Assembly: GCA_013398615.1 (NCBI GenBank)
Contig: VZSR01000055.1
Span: 1,096,823-1,160,822, forward strand
Reading direction: 5' to 3'
DNA length: 64,000 bases
DNA from: Brachypodius melanocephalos
Lineage: Eukaryota > Chordata > Aves > Passeriformes > Pycnonotidae
Positions within the stretch are counted from its first letter, which is position 1, and every line of letters begins with the position of its first letter. Positions 1-12,244 of the stretch are shown in pieces. A model generated the notes under the pieces. The model saw only the letters and a list, made by a program, of their open reading frames with translations, was not told the DNA's origin and did no database searches. Both the position numbers and the translations under genes were made by a program.

Positions 1-31
<31 letters not shown>
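1..31. repeat. Poly(T) run at window edge
   Basis: Thirty-one T residues open the window, followed by further T-rich sequence. It could be a simple homopolymer or the reverse-strand poly(A) tail of an element lying outside the window; the left flank is not visible, so the two cannot be told apart. Confidence 0.9.
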
Positions 32-37
<6 letters not shown>

Positions 38-3000
38 TTTAAACTTTACTTTACTTTATACATTCAGCATCCTGGAAAATATGAACCCCACAGTTTGAAG
101 ATAGGGTACACATATATATTCCATCTTCAAGCAGTGTAGCTCTCTCAGTATCTAATGAAACCAGTAGGGACTCAAGCATCCTTCAGGATATAGCTCAGTC
201 ATTTCTTAGTGAAAAAAAAAGAGATATAAGATGACTGCAAAGAAATAATTTATGCTGCTCCTCTAGAAATCTCTGTAAGGATGCTGAGGGAATATACTGA
301 CCACAGGATCTGAGTCTGCTACACTGAAACTCCACAAATGAAAGATTTTGCACCAGTACAGTCAATTGCCAGGTATTAGTATCAAGCTTTTTTTTTTTTT
401 TTTTTAATAACTGATGCTTGCTATTTTTTTAATCTCATGCTTAATGAATGTTAATGAGGAGAACATGTTTCTTCTTCATTAGAGACCCCTGAGATCTAGT
501 TTGGAAAGACATCAAAAGGGTAAATTTTATTTTAAAAAATATTAAAAAATGAGAGATTAGCTTCTAAATTATTGTGTTCTACCTTCCTTTAATTGATTCT
601 CTTATTCAGATTTGTTTGAAGTTTGACATTAGAGCCCCAGTGGAATCATAGCCATGGAATAAGCACCAGTTTGACCTAAGTGCTACTGCACAGAATCTTC
701 ACTTTCTTGAAGTACATATATAAAGCCCAAAATTCTGATAATAAAGGAAAAATTAAATGTAGTGGGTGCCATATAGAGAATTCATTAATGAACAATTTTT
801 AAATTATAATTTGAAGTGCATGAATGTATACAGACTAATGTTTCTTTTGGCAGGAGGGATTTGCCTGAATAAATGTGGTCAAATGTAGTTGGCTTTATTG
901 CTGCCCCTAGGAAGAAACATGCTCAACCATGTCAAAGAATTACAAATTAACTTTCAAAGTACAGTGGTCTTGCAAATGTTATCTTCAGTATTAATTACAG
1001 ACTTCACTTGTCTTTTGTTAGAATCTCTTGTGTGTTTGTCAAGACAGTTTGGAAAAGAGACTCAAAATGGTATTTCTGAAAATATTAATCTTAAACAAAA
1101 AATTTGTGTCTTTCAGCCTACAATAAAATAGGTTTTATGTCTTATATAAGTTTAGAACAATGTTCACACAGTACTTAGCTCTTAATTAATAAATTACTTG
1201 GAAATTTCTGAATAACATTTTTTAGGGAATTTATGTAGCAGGGCGCCTTGGACTAAAAAACAAAACCAGAAAAAAAGCAAACAAAAGCAAAAGTCAACCA
1301 ACAAGTGACACTCATACAATCAATTAATCCTAAGCAAAGTATATAAAATTATTAGTTCTGTTATGGATTAGGTCTAAGCACAACCTAAAATGCACATTTC
1401 TGGATAATATATTTATCTTCTGCCTTCCCCTAAGGATGGGTGCATCTCCTCTAACAGGTAATTTTCAGACTATAAAATGCAGTGTGATCTTGTGGTTCCT
1501 CATGATTCCTCAGAGGAAACACAAGACCTGATTCAGCTTTCTGCCGCATTTAGGGAGGCACTGAAAAGGATTCAAAAATCATAAACAGAAAATCCATTTT
1601 CCTTCTCCCTTCCTGTTCTGTTCTCTCTGAAATGATGTTCTACATCATCTGCTGGGAGACAAATGGATTAAGTGCCCTGAAGTCTCACCCAGCAAACACT
1701 GATGCTAATGAGAAAAAGAACCAATTTCTTCCATGAACTGGACTGAACCTTTAGCCATCACTAGAGAAAAGCACTTGAGCTTAACAATGTTCAAAAGAAC
1801 ACATTGTCACAAGCACTGCTAACACAAGTACACCCAGGTAGTAAAATGTCTTTCTAATTAAGGCAGAATTGAGGAAAAACAATGAAAACAGAAGAGGTGA
1901 GGAAAAGGAAACTGCTAGAAGGTCAGGAGCTAGTGCTTCAAAGTTGGTTTTCCACAGAAGTGCTAAATAACATTAACACAGAAGAGGCAGGCAAATGGAG
2001 AAGAGAAATAAAAAATAGATTCAAGTATTAAACAACATTTAGAAAATAGGTGTTTTTCTTTCCTACAGCTTCTGGGGTTGTTTGCCTCTTCCAAATTCTA
2101 TGGTAACTTAGAGCGCTGTATAAGTATTAATATTTAGGGAGATTATAGCTCTCTCTCAGAGACTTGGTTATATAATTATATCAACTGCAAATATGCAGTG
2201 CTCCTCGTACTGTGTATCTCTGGAATTAAAATATCAGTCTGTGCTCAGTTCAGGCTTCCAGTGTAAGGCTCTAGAGAAAAAGAAATCACCCTGTGCTGCA
2301 TCTATATTTGAGGATACTCATGGAACCAGTCAGATTTGGCAGTGCCTTACAAATCCCTGTGTCTCTTTTCCCTGCTGCCAGCTTGGTGCATTTCCCTGGG
2401 AATCCCATGCCAGAGAGGCAGCAAGGGCAAGGAATGTGGGAACACAGGGAAAAGGGTGCAAAGAACAGCTCTTGGAAAAGCCTGCAAACCTCAGCAACCA
2501 AACTAACTCCTCTATCGTGCCCTTGGGTCTTTGATAGATGATTAATAATAGTGGAAAATTCTAAATAAATCTGACTATATAAGACTTCATGAAAGTTGCA
2601 TAATTGGAAAGCATTCACAGTTTGCAGAAGGTCAGACCCTTCTAATTATAACTTGTCTCCAAATGTTCCACAAATCTTCTGTCAAAATGCTTGGAACTTT
2701 GTTTTTCCTGGCTTGTTTTGTTCATCTGTTTAGAATAGGTAATCATCTAGAAAGCATTTTTTGTGTTGTGAATTTCAGACAAGATCCACCCAAGAAATTG
2801 CTTTGAGTCATGGAAGGGTCATCTATTGGAGTACAGAAATATAAATTAGTAAGAAAATTACTGGACTTTATATTTACTCTGGTATTGACTTTTAACACAT
2901 ACTTTAAAGTTGAAGGAATTCTGTGCACAGAGATGAACTAAAATCAAATGTTCTGATAGTTAGTTTTAAACTCCAACATGCATCTTACTGATCAGCACTC

Positions 3001-6000
3001 TAAATTAATTAATTGTAGATACAGTAAGAGCTGTCCACAGGTCTATGTGCAAATCCACTCCATATTTTACTACTGAGGAGTTTTAAAACTGAGGAGTTTT
3101 TAAGGTCAATATAGGTCTTATTTAGTTGAATAGATTAGTAAAAATGAGTTAAATAATTAGAAATGTATTTAACTTTCAAGTCTAGCATCCAATTTGCAAC
3201 AGCCGCATCAAATAATTTAGAACCTGAAATTTAAAAAAAAAAAGAAAAAAAAAGGGACTTGATTGGATTACAGTGAGTTCAGATCTGGCCCAATATGTGT
3301 GATTATCTTATAGCTGCTCCCTTTTCCAAACTGATGGAGCATTTTCCTTTACAAATGTGTAGTGTGAATTATAAAGTCCTATGCCCAACAGTTCTGAATT
3401 AAATCTGGTTTAAAAACAGTTTAGTAAACTTCCACTCCAGCAGAGCAGTGGAGAGATTGAATTGTATATGTATATAGTTAATTAGACTTTTCATCCATTA
3501 GGAATATGAAGAACACGTCTGTCAGATAACTGCAAATTCTCTAGCGAAGCCAGAAAATAATATAGGACAAAGTCATGTCAGCTTTTAATGAGAGAAACAG
3601 TCCTGTCAAGGCTCTTTTACCTCCAGGGAAACAGAATGCTAACATATTACCTATTCTTTCCAATAGTTATCAAGTTTAAATTTCTCTTACCTCAATGAAA
3701 TCACATTGAGTTCATTACAATCTAATTTCCTGATCCAGAACCACTTAACTTAGTCTTAAATTAATGCTGGTACCGTGCATATACTTAGTCGTGTCTACAT
3801 TTTTCTTTTATGGAAAAACCAAAGGATGATCTGGCATTGTGAGCTGCATATCAAATGCAAATCCACTATGTGACATTGCTTTCTCTCTACTATATTTTTT
3901 TTGAACCACAAGATTATCATACCTACTTGAGTAGAATTTTGTTGTTGCTCAAACACAGGAGTTCATGCTTTTCCCCCATACCTCTTCCTCCACATGCATT
4001 ATGCTGTATATATCTCTCAACAGTTGTTTTTTCTTTTTTTTTTTTTTTTTCACAGAGTTCTCTAGGATGCACAAAATCTCAGCACCTAAATCTTTGATGA
4101 ATGCATCACTAAATAGATTGAAAAGGAAATGATATGCTGATGTGGATTGCAAAGTCATATGGAATTCCTCAGAGAGGATTTTTCCTACACGATAAACCTT
4201 AGTAAAGATACTGCAAGATATTAAATTTTTAGGAATGGTTTTTCAAATATGGGCACTATGAAAACAGTTTCCTTTTTTGTAGCTTTCGCAGATATGCTTT
4301 TTCCTTCAGCAACCAACATCCCACCTTCAATCTCTGCTGTGAGTTTTTTGCCCCTACTTTTGTGTCGAATGTATATCTGAAAAAAAAAGGCTTCATTCTG
4401 ACCTGGTTTAAGATGGATTTTTTTAGGGCAACCCCACTAAAATTAATGGTGTTTTTGATCATGTGTCTGTAAGTCAATCTGTTTCTTTCAAACCCTTCCT
4501 TAGGGGCTCATGGGAATGTCCCTATTTCTGGCGAGGTTTTTTGGTGGGTTGGGTTTTTTTGGTTGTTTTTTTTTTAAATTTTTAAATTTTTTTTTCATAT
4601 TATATTATTTTATTTATTTACATATCACTTGGTTATGTCTGGTGTAATGAAAGATATCTGAATTAGATTATATAATTTGATGCATCCTTTTTTTTTTTTT
4701 AAATACTGCTGTTGTTTATGGAGTAGCAAGAATTTATATCTGCCTTAAAAATCATGGTAAAGTGCTTCATGCAAAGTTTCATGCTGCTTTGTCCTAAACT
4801 CTTTCATCTAAGGGTGAACTGGGATTAAAGGTGGCTCAGGTAGCTCCTCACTGTATTCAGTCACTGCTGTATAGGTACAATTTATGACAGGTTTCCTGGT
4901 TTTGATTTTATCACATACAGAGCTGCAGGAGCTGCTGAAATCTTCCCAAGATTTGCAGAGCTCTGTGTAGGATTTCTCTCATGCACACCATCATGTGGGT
5001 GTTTACTGAGCATGACACAGCTTCAAACCAGCAGTGCCTTTTATCCCCCACGCAGGCTGAAGGCGTTTGACAATGCCTTCCTCTTGCAAATGTGAGAAAA
5101 GAGAGACTTCTCTCACTGTGTTTCCAAGTCTTTAGCCAAAAGATAATCACCCCAGTACAGAAAAAAACACAATATTCTCATGAGTACGTTTTACTTTAAC
5201 CTACAACAAAGCAAAACAATTTTCAGCTACACAGTATTAATCCAAGGAGTAGTTTCTACAAAAGGCAGTTGGTTTCAAGATCTGAGCCTGGTTTTATTTT
5301 ATCCCAAAGTAGTCAGAATCTTTGCTTTAAATGACACTTCCAAAACTAAACCCAAGACCAGCTAACAATTTTGTCTTTCCTATGTTATAAATTAATTCTT
5401 TCTTAGCAGGTCAAACAAGATTAGAACTCCATAACTTTATGTTGTCTCCTTCTCTTGTCTTTTGGGATCAGAGGCCAGCTGTGAACCACATCGTGAAGCA
5501 TGAATTTGTGCCTGTAATGCCATGGTGTTTGAGGATCTGACTGGGGTGAGAACCCCCTTATCACAATTTGTATACCTACACCAAGAGCTTTTATTCAGTC
5601 TCAGACTTCCTGAAATCTTTTACGCCAGCTTAAAATTTATATTAAATTTGCACATTTTTATCTTTGAACGGATGTCTACATGTATGTGTGCGTGTATGCC
5701 TGGAAAGTGTTGTGTGGTGTTCCAGCCCTCAGAACATCTTTCTCACATAAAAGTCACATCCTGCTTGAAAGCTTCTTTGGAAATGCTGGGATTCATTGTA
5801 TTACAAAACTGTACAGTTTTGTTAGGGTGCAAGGATTTCTGGCTGCATATTAATTTTGCTGTAAAGTGCACTGAGATGATAAGCTTCCAGCAGCTCAGTC
5901 CAACTCAATTATCTGCATCCTTCCAGGTGGAGACATCAGGACTTTATGCCATTTTTTGTCATTTCACTATTTTACAGCTCAAACTTCTACATGGAGCCAG

Positions 6001-6535
6001 AGCAACCTAAAATTTTAAATGCCTTTTAGACTTCCCACCCCTCTGGCAACCAATATGGCAGCTGCTCTACTGCATCAAGAAAAAATTGCCCTCTTGGAGA
6101 TGAACTTTTAGCAAATGGATTAATCCTTTTATACCATAACTTGCTTTAAACATGAGCCAGAATGACCTAAGTTTTGATCTGTGCATGTTTGGCCCAAGTC
6201 ATGCAGCCCCTTATCACTTTCACCTTTACTCAAAGACTTCACAAATGAAGATTTAATTTCTTCCTCTGAAAAACACCTTTGTGCTTTATTTCCCTCAAGG
6301 TGGCCTCCAGGAGGCAAAAAATAATCCGAGGAGCAGGATTTCCAGCTCAAAATCAAATAAGTGGAAAATGAGACAGCATCTTTTGTGAAGACAACTTTCT
6401 TCAAGTCTTTCCTCTGATGTTGATGCTACCAGAGCTCTATGCCTTGGGATATACTGACAGAATCTGACATATGAAAGAGCGGAATCGATACCAAAATAAA
6501 CCCTAATGCCCCAAATTTCAGTTGCACTCATTACT

Positions 6536-6539
<4 letters not shown>
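32..6539. other. AT-rich DNA, no gene recognised
   Basis: No gene or known repeat family was recognised. Poly(T) runs lie near 389-405, 4028-4050 and 4689-4700. The segment 2190-2540 is somewhat more GC-rich and carries overlapping open frames on both strands, none of which resembles a known protein. An ATG-initiated frame of 162 codons at 5522-6010 (plus) has a favourable start context (gccATGG) but no recognisable domain, no clear poly(A) signal close downstream and no splice borders that stand out, so it is treated as chance. Confidence 0.6.

Positions 6540-6566
<27 letters not shown>
6540..6566. repeat. Poly(A) run, about 27 bases
   Basis: Uninterrupted A run after ATTACTTATT. No retrocopied gene is recognisable in the sequence just before it and no matching flanking duplication was seen, so it is called a simple homopolymer. 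Confidence 0.9.
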
Positions 6567-8299
6567 TTCTTCAGGATGGTAAGGTTTTCATCACTGCATT
6601 AAAAACAGTCAGTAAAAGTAATCTTACCATGTACATAATGACAAATGTATAGAATTTTACATAGAGAAATGCTAACAAAGTTTATATTTATATTTTAATT
6701 ATATTAATTTATAATATCCTCATGCTATCTTAAGAGACAGAGGTTAAACTTTAAAAGAGCAGTGACTCACGTGATCCACCTCACACTTTGCACAGCTTGG
6801 GTGCAAACTATGCCTTTAGACATCTTGTGATATGAGAAATGCAATGTACGTTTTCTTCCTTGAGACTGCTTTAAAAGAAAATTAGAGGGGGATATTTTTA
6901 GAGGTTTATTTCCCTGAAAGATCAGATAGTAATCTCTACTCTACTCTTCCTTTTCTTTATATATACTGTTCTCTAAAAGTGAAATATACTTTAAGAACCA
7001 CCTAATATTTCAGTGTCAAATATAACTATCAACAGATATACCGAGAGAAAAAACCTCTGGCTGCATAAGAATAATTTTAAAAAATCTGAAAGTTCCAGAA
7101 ACTTTTGCATTCAAGTCCCAAAATTGCCCCTACTTCCAAACACGTAAAACCTAAGTTTTATTTCCAAATACACTCTCCAGTTTATCAACTGGGTAATAAT
7201 TTTATTTCTGGTAAATATAACTGGAGAATGAAAATTGAGATTCAAGATCCACAATCAGTTGTGCAATAAACCTGAGGCATTGACATAGGAAAGTTCTTAA
7301 TTTAATTTTTGCTTCTTTTTATCCATATTTTCTTGATTTTATTATTTGTTTTAAATATTATAGAAACCTCTAATGGGAGAAATGCACAGGTACTATTTCT
7401 AGAAATTGGATATCTAAGGCCATAAGAAAAAAATCAGTTTTCATTCATGATAAGTACGTGGTTTCATTCAAATGTTATTGAGTTTTATGGAGCAATATCT
7501 AAGCAAGGTAATTAGTTGATCAAAATTGTTTTCCTAGAAAGGGAAAATAATCAATACCCTTCAGCACCACAGTGCTACATTCACTACAATACATTACAAA
7601 TTAATGCTTCTGGGTCCCATTTGTCCCAGACTTCAGCAATACATAAACATTAGGCCAAACTTATCGTGTGCCTATAATAAACAAACCCTAATTAGGAGCA
7701 TAAATTCAAACCTGACTTTCAGCCGTTCATCCTGTCAAAAACCATGGCCCTGACTAGCATTTGTTATGTCCTGATGCTCATTTTACTGTATTTATTCCTT
7801 TGACAATCAAGTGAGGTTTCGGTGATAGCAGCAGCCTGGGAAGCCCCTCCCTGCAGCTGGGTCACAGCATTCACACATCACCTTTAGGCAGGTCCCTGAG
7901 TGCACTTATCAGCATTTCCTAAGGCACTCATGTTTGTAAGACAAAGTAGGAACTTGAAGAATCACTCTAGAGGGTCCTTCAAACACAGGAAGCTCGATTG
8001 TCACTTTAGGAAATTATGATTTCTTTAGAATACACAGGTCACGTGAGAAATTCTTCAAGGCTAGCAAAAGTCTTTAAAAACCTGCTTATACTGCATTAAT
8101 GCTAATCAAACAGTTTTTAACAAGCACAGTGAAAAACCCAGCTCAGCTCTGGCAGGTGGCAGGAAAAGAGTTTTGCTCAAGGGCCCTTCTGGCATACAGG
8201 GTCAGGTAGAAAAAAAACTTCAAAAAACGGTGGGAAAGGTAGTAGAGGAGATTTGGGCACCTTAGGCAAGATAGAAAGTAGACAAACTAGCAGAGTTAA
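6567..8299. other. AT-rich DNA, no gene recognised
   Basis: No open frame of note and no recognised repeat. A less AT-rich patch at about 7730-7960 has some CAGCAGCCTGGGAAGCCCC-like sequence but no open frame or splice pattern that would support an exon. Confidence 0.55.
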
Positions 8300-8400
8300 G
8301 TGTTAGAAAACTAAAATGTGCACAGGGAAAAAAGGCAGGAAAAAAAAAAGGGTTAGAAAACTAGAATGTGCAGCAGGAGGGCAAAAAAAATCTCTTCCCA
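8300..8400 (+). repeat. Two-copy tandem duplication, period about 50 bases
   Basis: The motif GTTAGAAAACTAAAATGTGC begins at 8302 and recurs at 8352 as GTTAGAAAACTAGAATGTGC, with the intervening poly(A)-rich spacer partly repeated as well. The copies differ by a few bases, which indicates a local tandem duplication followed by drift. Confidence 0.8.
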
Positions 8401-11400
8401 AAAAAGATATGAAAAACCCATAAATTGCAATATCTTTGCTGCAATAATGACCCCATAAGAATTTTTATGAAGGAGACTAGCTAGACTTAATACACTTACA
8501 AATCTGGTAGTTATATTAGGAAAAAAAAAAAATTACTCCCATCTTGGAATAGGGATGTTCTCATGGAAGACATTTTATTGAGTAATTATTCCATGTATTC
8601 TCCTTCCATAATCATACATAGATCAACAATTATAGCCTGTGCATGCAGCACCTCAGAGAGGGGATTGCTTTTAAGTCCTGGCAGTCAAGGGGTCAAAGCA
8701 GAAAAGAGCTAAAAAAATATTAATTAGAAAATTATATACAAAATTTATGGAAGTACAAAAACATAGCTAAAAAATGTATTCACTAAGATGTCAGGTGAGT
8801 TTCAGTAATCATTCCTTATATTATAATCTTCCTAAACTGGAGTACTGGCTTACAGGATGATTTGAGTCTGTCAGTATTATAACTGCATCCTTTGTTGGAA
8901 ACATAAGGGGGTTTTTGAGGTACAAATTTTTCTTTGAAAGCAAACCTTTTAAAATTAAACACTTAATCACATGATTTTTAGTTAGTGGTAATGTTCCCTT
9001 CACTTTTGTAATCTGTTATACCAAATGTAAACATATATAACAAAACATTTAAAATTCCATTCTGAAAGGCAGAATTTAGATATTCAGTAGTAAAACAATG
9101 AAATTGCAACAAATACACAGTCTGAGCTTTTCTATCATGTATCACAATACAATTATTCTCACTCTATTGTACTATTCCATTACATGTGCACTCAAAGAAA
9201 AAAAAAATTCACTTACGTGACAACAATATCTTGTGTAATAAAACTTGCCACTTTAGGCTACTGTCCAGTAACATTAAGAAATAAAATCACCAATTTATAA
9301 TGATTATCTATGCTCACATATTTAAAAATATATTTTATTTTCTCTGGGAAATCTAATGTTTTCTAGGTAATATCCACTTGAGCAATGAAATATTTGAGAC
9401 AACAAATCCTTTTCTGTTCAGGACAGAAATTGTTGTCATTTAGAGAAGCTTCAAGTATTTGAAATCAAAAACTTTTATTAACAAGTGTGGGTTGGATTTT
9501 GTGATTGTTCATTATTTGTGAATTTCGCAATTAAACGTTTGGAGTTGGAAAAACACAGAAAGAGCTGATTTCTTTAGATTGTCTGATAATCAGCAAAAAC
9601 TGCCTAAAACTCAATGCAGACTTATGCTGATAAGATACCAGCTTGGTGTTTTGCAAACTTAACGTGCATTTTCTGCTACAATTTTCTTTTGCATACATGA
9701 AAAAATAATTTAGGGCAGAATCCTGACTCCACTGAAATCAATGGCAAATCCTCATTGACCTATTGAAGTCCAAGCTCCATTTAAACTTGCTGTTTGATTT
9801 TTGTTAGCAAAATCAAAAGAGGATGTCCCACCATTTCTATTCTCTAGTTAAATTGTAAGAATCTTAGTGCATGGACTATCTTTTGGACACAAAGCAATCT
9901 TACGTATTTTAAATTTTTTTTTTTTACTTTATTCTTTTTACTTTCTTGATTTGCACACTTTTTAGAACAGATATATGCATACAGTGTTTAGTTAATAAAG
10001 ATATAGGCTGCATATATAACGTTTATTTTCCACACACAGGTTTTGATGCCTCTACTCCTTGATGCACGTGTGTTACCAGTATCCAGTCACATGGATCCAG
10101 ATCCTCATTTTAACTTTTAAAACCTACTAAAATGTGAAGGTGCTAACAAACCTGACGTGATCTGCCTACAGACCTGGCCAGAAATGAGGTGCCACAGCAG
10201 AAAGCTGACAGAGAACACCCAAACAAATTACCCCAAAAGAACAAATGTATTCAGCTTACAGTTGCATGTCCCCTGAATCAGCCTCACTCTGTCTCCAAAC
10301 ACATCCACCTACCTCTAAATCCTTTCCTGTAGCCATGACCTTCAGTATTACTATAAATGATAATAATCGAGTCCATTAGCATACTATAATATTCACATAT
10401 TTCATGAATCACACTTTTCCCCTTCTGTTTGACATTATTAAAAAATAACATGCATTTACTGCATTTTCCTGTGCAGCGAAAAGGAACCTTTCCCCAACAG
10501 TTTAAATTGGGAATTACACCCAATATTACTATGGAGTCTTTCTATATGCTCTCTTGTTATTTTTTTCTTGCATAATCTTTGCAATTAAATTTTTAATAAT
10601 GTTTGGTTTAGTTTTAATATGTTTTTCCTCACCAAAAATTAGGGACTAGTGTTTTGTTGCTTTTCCTCCTTTAAGACCTGTGGGATTGATTTCTTCAACA
10701 GGCCTGCAGAGATTATTTTATCATTTTGTTCTGTTTGAAGATTTGAGGAAGTAAAGCAATAATGACCACAAAAACACTCTGTGGTCTTAATGTATGTGAT
10801 CTGCTCCCCAAGAAAAAGACATCATGTGTTATATATTTAAACCTTCTCCTCCAATGAGGTTGCTGTTTTGTTGTTCTAAATTTTGAAAAATCACAGGGGG
10901 TATGTTCACAAAGCCCATTAACAAATAAGATTTGTGCTCACACTTCCTGCACACTGTTTTGAAAATTGATCCCTGAGGGCTTAATTAGCCATTATGTGCT
11001 TTCCTTACTGGAAAAGGAGAAGGAACTTTTATGCTTAAAATAACTTAGCAACCAAAATCTTCTGGAAGATGTAATCTCTCTTAGTCAGTATCTCACCTCC
11101 AAATTAAGGGAATCCCACAGGGCTCCATCCCAGCATCCAGTGAAAGGACCACACAGAATCACCCCACTGGATATCAGCATTTGTCACCTGCATGAAAAGC
11201 ATGAACAATGTCATGTCTTAATTCTGACAGATGCTAAGTTCTCCTAACTTACAAAGAAATTTGAGATGTGAAAGAAGCAGCTGTATCCCTCGAAAGAAAG
11301 AGCTGGAAGTGTAGAGGATTGTGTAGAACACTGGGATACAAGAAGATGCCAAAGCAGAAAATGAGTGCAGAAAAGCGTGCTGTGATAATAAGGACTTGGA

Positions 11401-12149
11401 TGCTCCACTTTAAGACCTCCATGAACACAGCATTGGGGATCCTAATTATTTTCTTCCCTCAAGCATGCCACTAATTTGTCCACAGCATTTAGCAATCAAG
11501 TGGCATTTAGCAAACAAGTGCTCAGCACTACGTAAAACAAGCAATGTCCTTCACTGAAATGTTAAACTATGGGGAGATTCTGGTTAGAAAATTACTCAAT
11601 ATGCTGGGGACAGTATTTTTCCTGGTCTCCAATATCTTTTTACTCCCACTGACTTGCTCTTTTGCTTTGCCCTGTTGAACCATGAAGTGACCTGCACAAC
11701 TGCCTTCCACAAATGGCAAAATTCTTGCCCTTCACAGAGACCATCAATAATTTTTCAGGCAGAATCTTCCAATTTGGAATTGCTTTAAGTCAGCTATCTT
11801 CATAAAAGTAAATTTTACCACACTGTCATGGAATCCAATTATCTGTTTGACAAATGCTGGACTTTGGGATGTTTGCTACCCACTCAGAAGAAAAATAAAA
11901 TTAAAACCATCTTATTTAAAAAGTAAGAATAAGGTTAGTTCAGTGCTTAATTTCAATATTATACTTTTCAGAAAATAAATAAACAGCAAATTTCTATTGT
12001 GATACAGACTTCACAGATATTAGTAAAGCATTTTCAAACCATTGCAGAATGAAAATAATTACAAACAAGTTGTTCTTCAAGGAAAAAAAATCCAGTTTGG
12101 AAAAGTTCAAATTGAATGTTTTTGCCTTAGGGATGTTAAAAAATATCTG
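8401..12149. other. AT-rich DNA with one possible ancient repeat trace
   Basis: No gene recognised. At about 9717-9790 the sequence CCACTGAAATCAATGG followed by CCTCATTGACC resembles the CATTGAAGTCAATGG motif common in ancient sauropsid interspersed repeats; this is from memory and weak. The rest is AT-rich with short homopolymers. Confidence 0.5.

Positions 12150-12241
<92 letters not shown>
12150..12241. repeat. Perfect poly(A) run of about 92 bases
   Basis: Ninety-two consecutive A residues with no interruption, between AAATATCTG and CCTCTGCC. CR1, the main bird LINE, does not end in poly(A), and no processed gene copy is recognisable before the run. It may be a slipped homopolymer, the tail of an unrecognised retrocopy, or an assembly effect. 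Confidence 0.95.
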
Positions 12242-12244
<3 letters not shown>

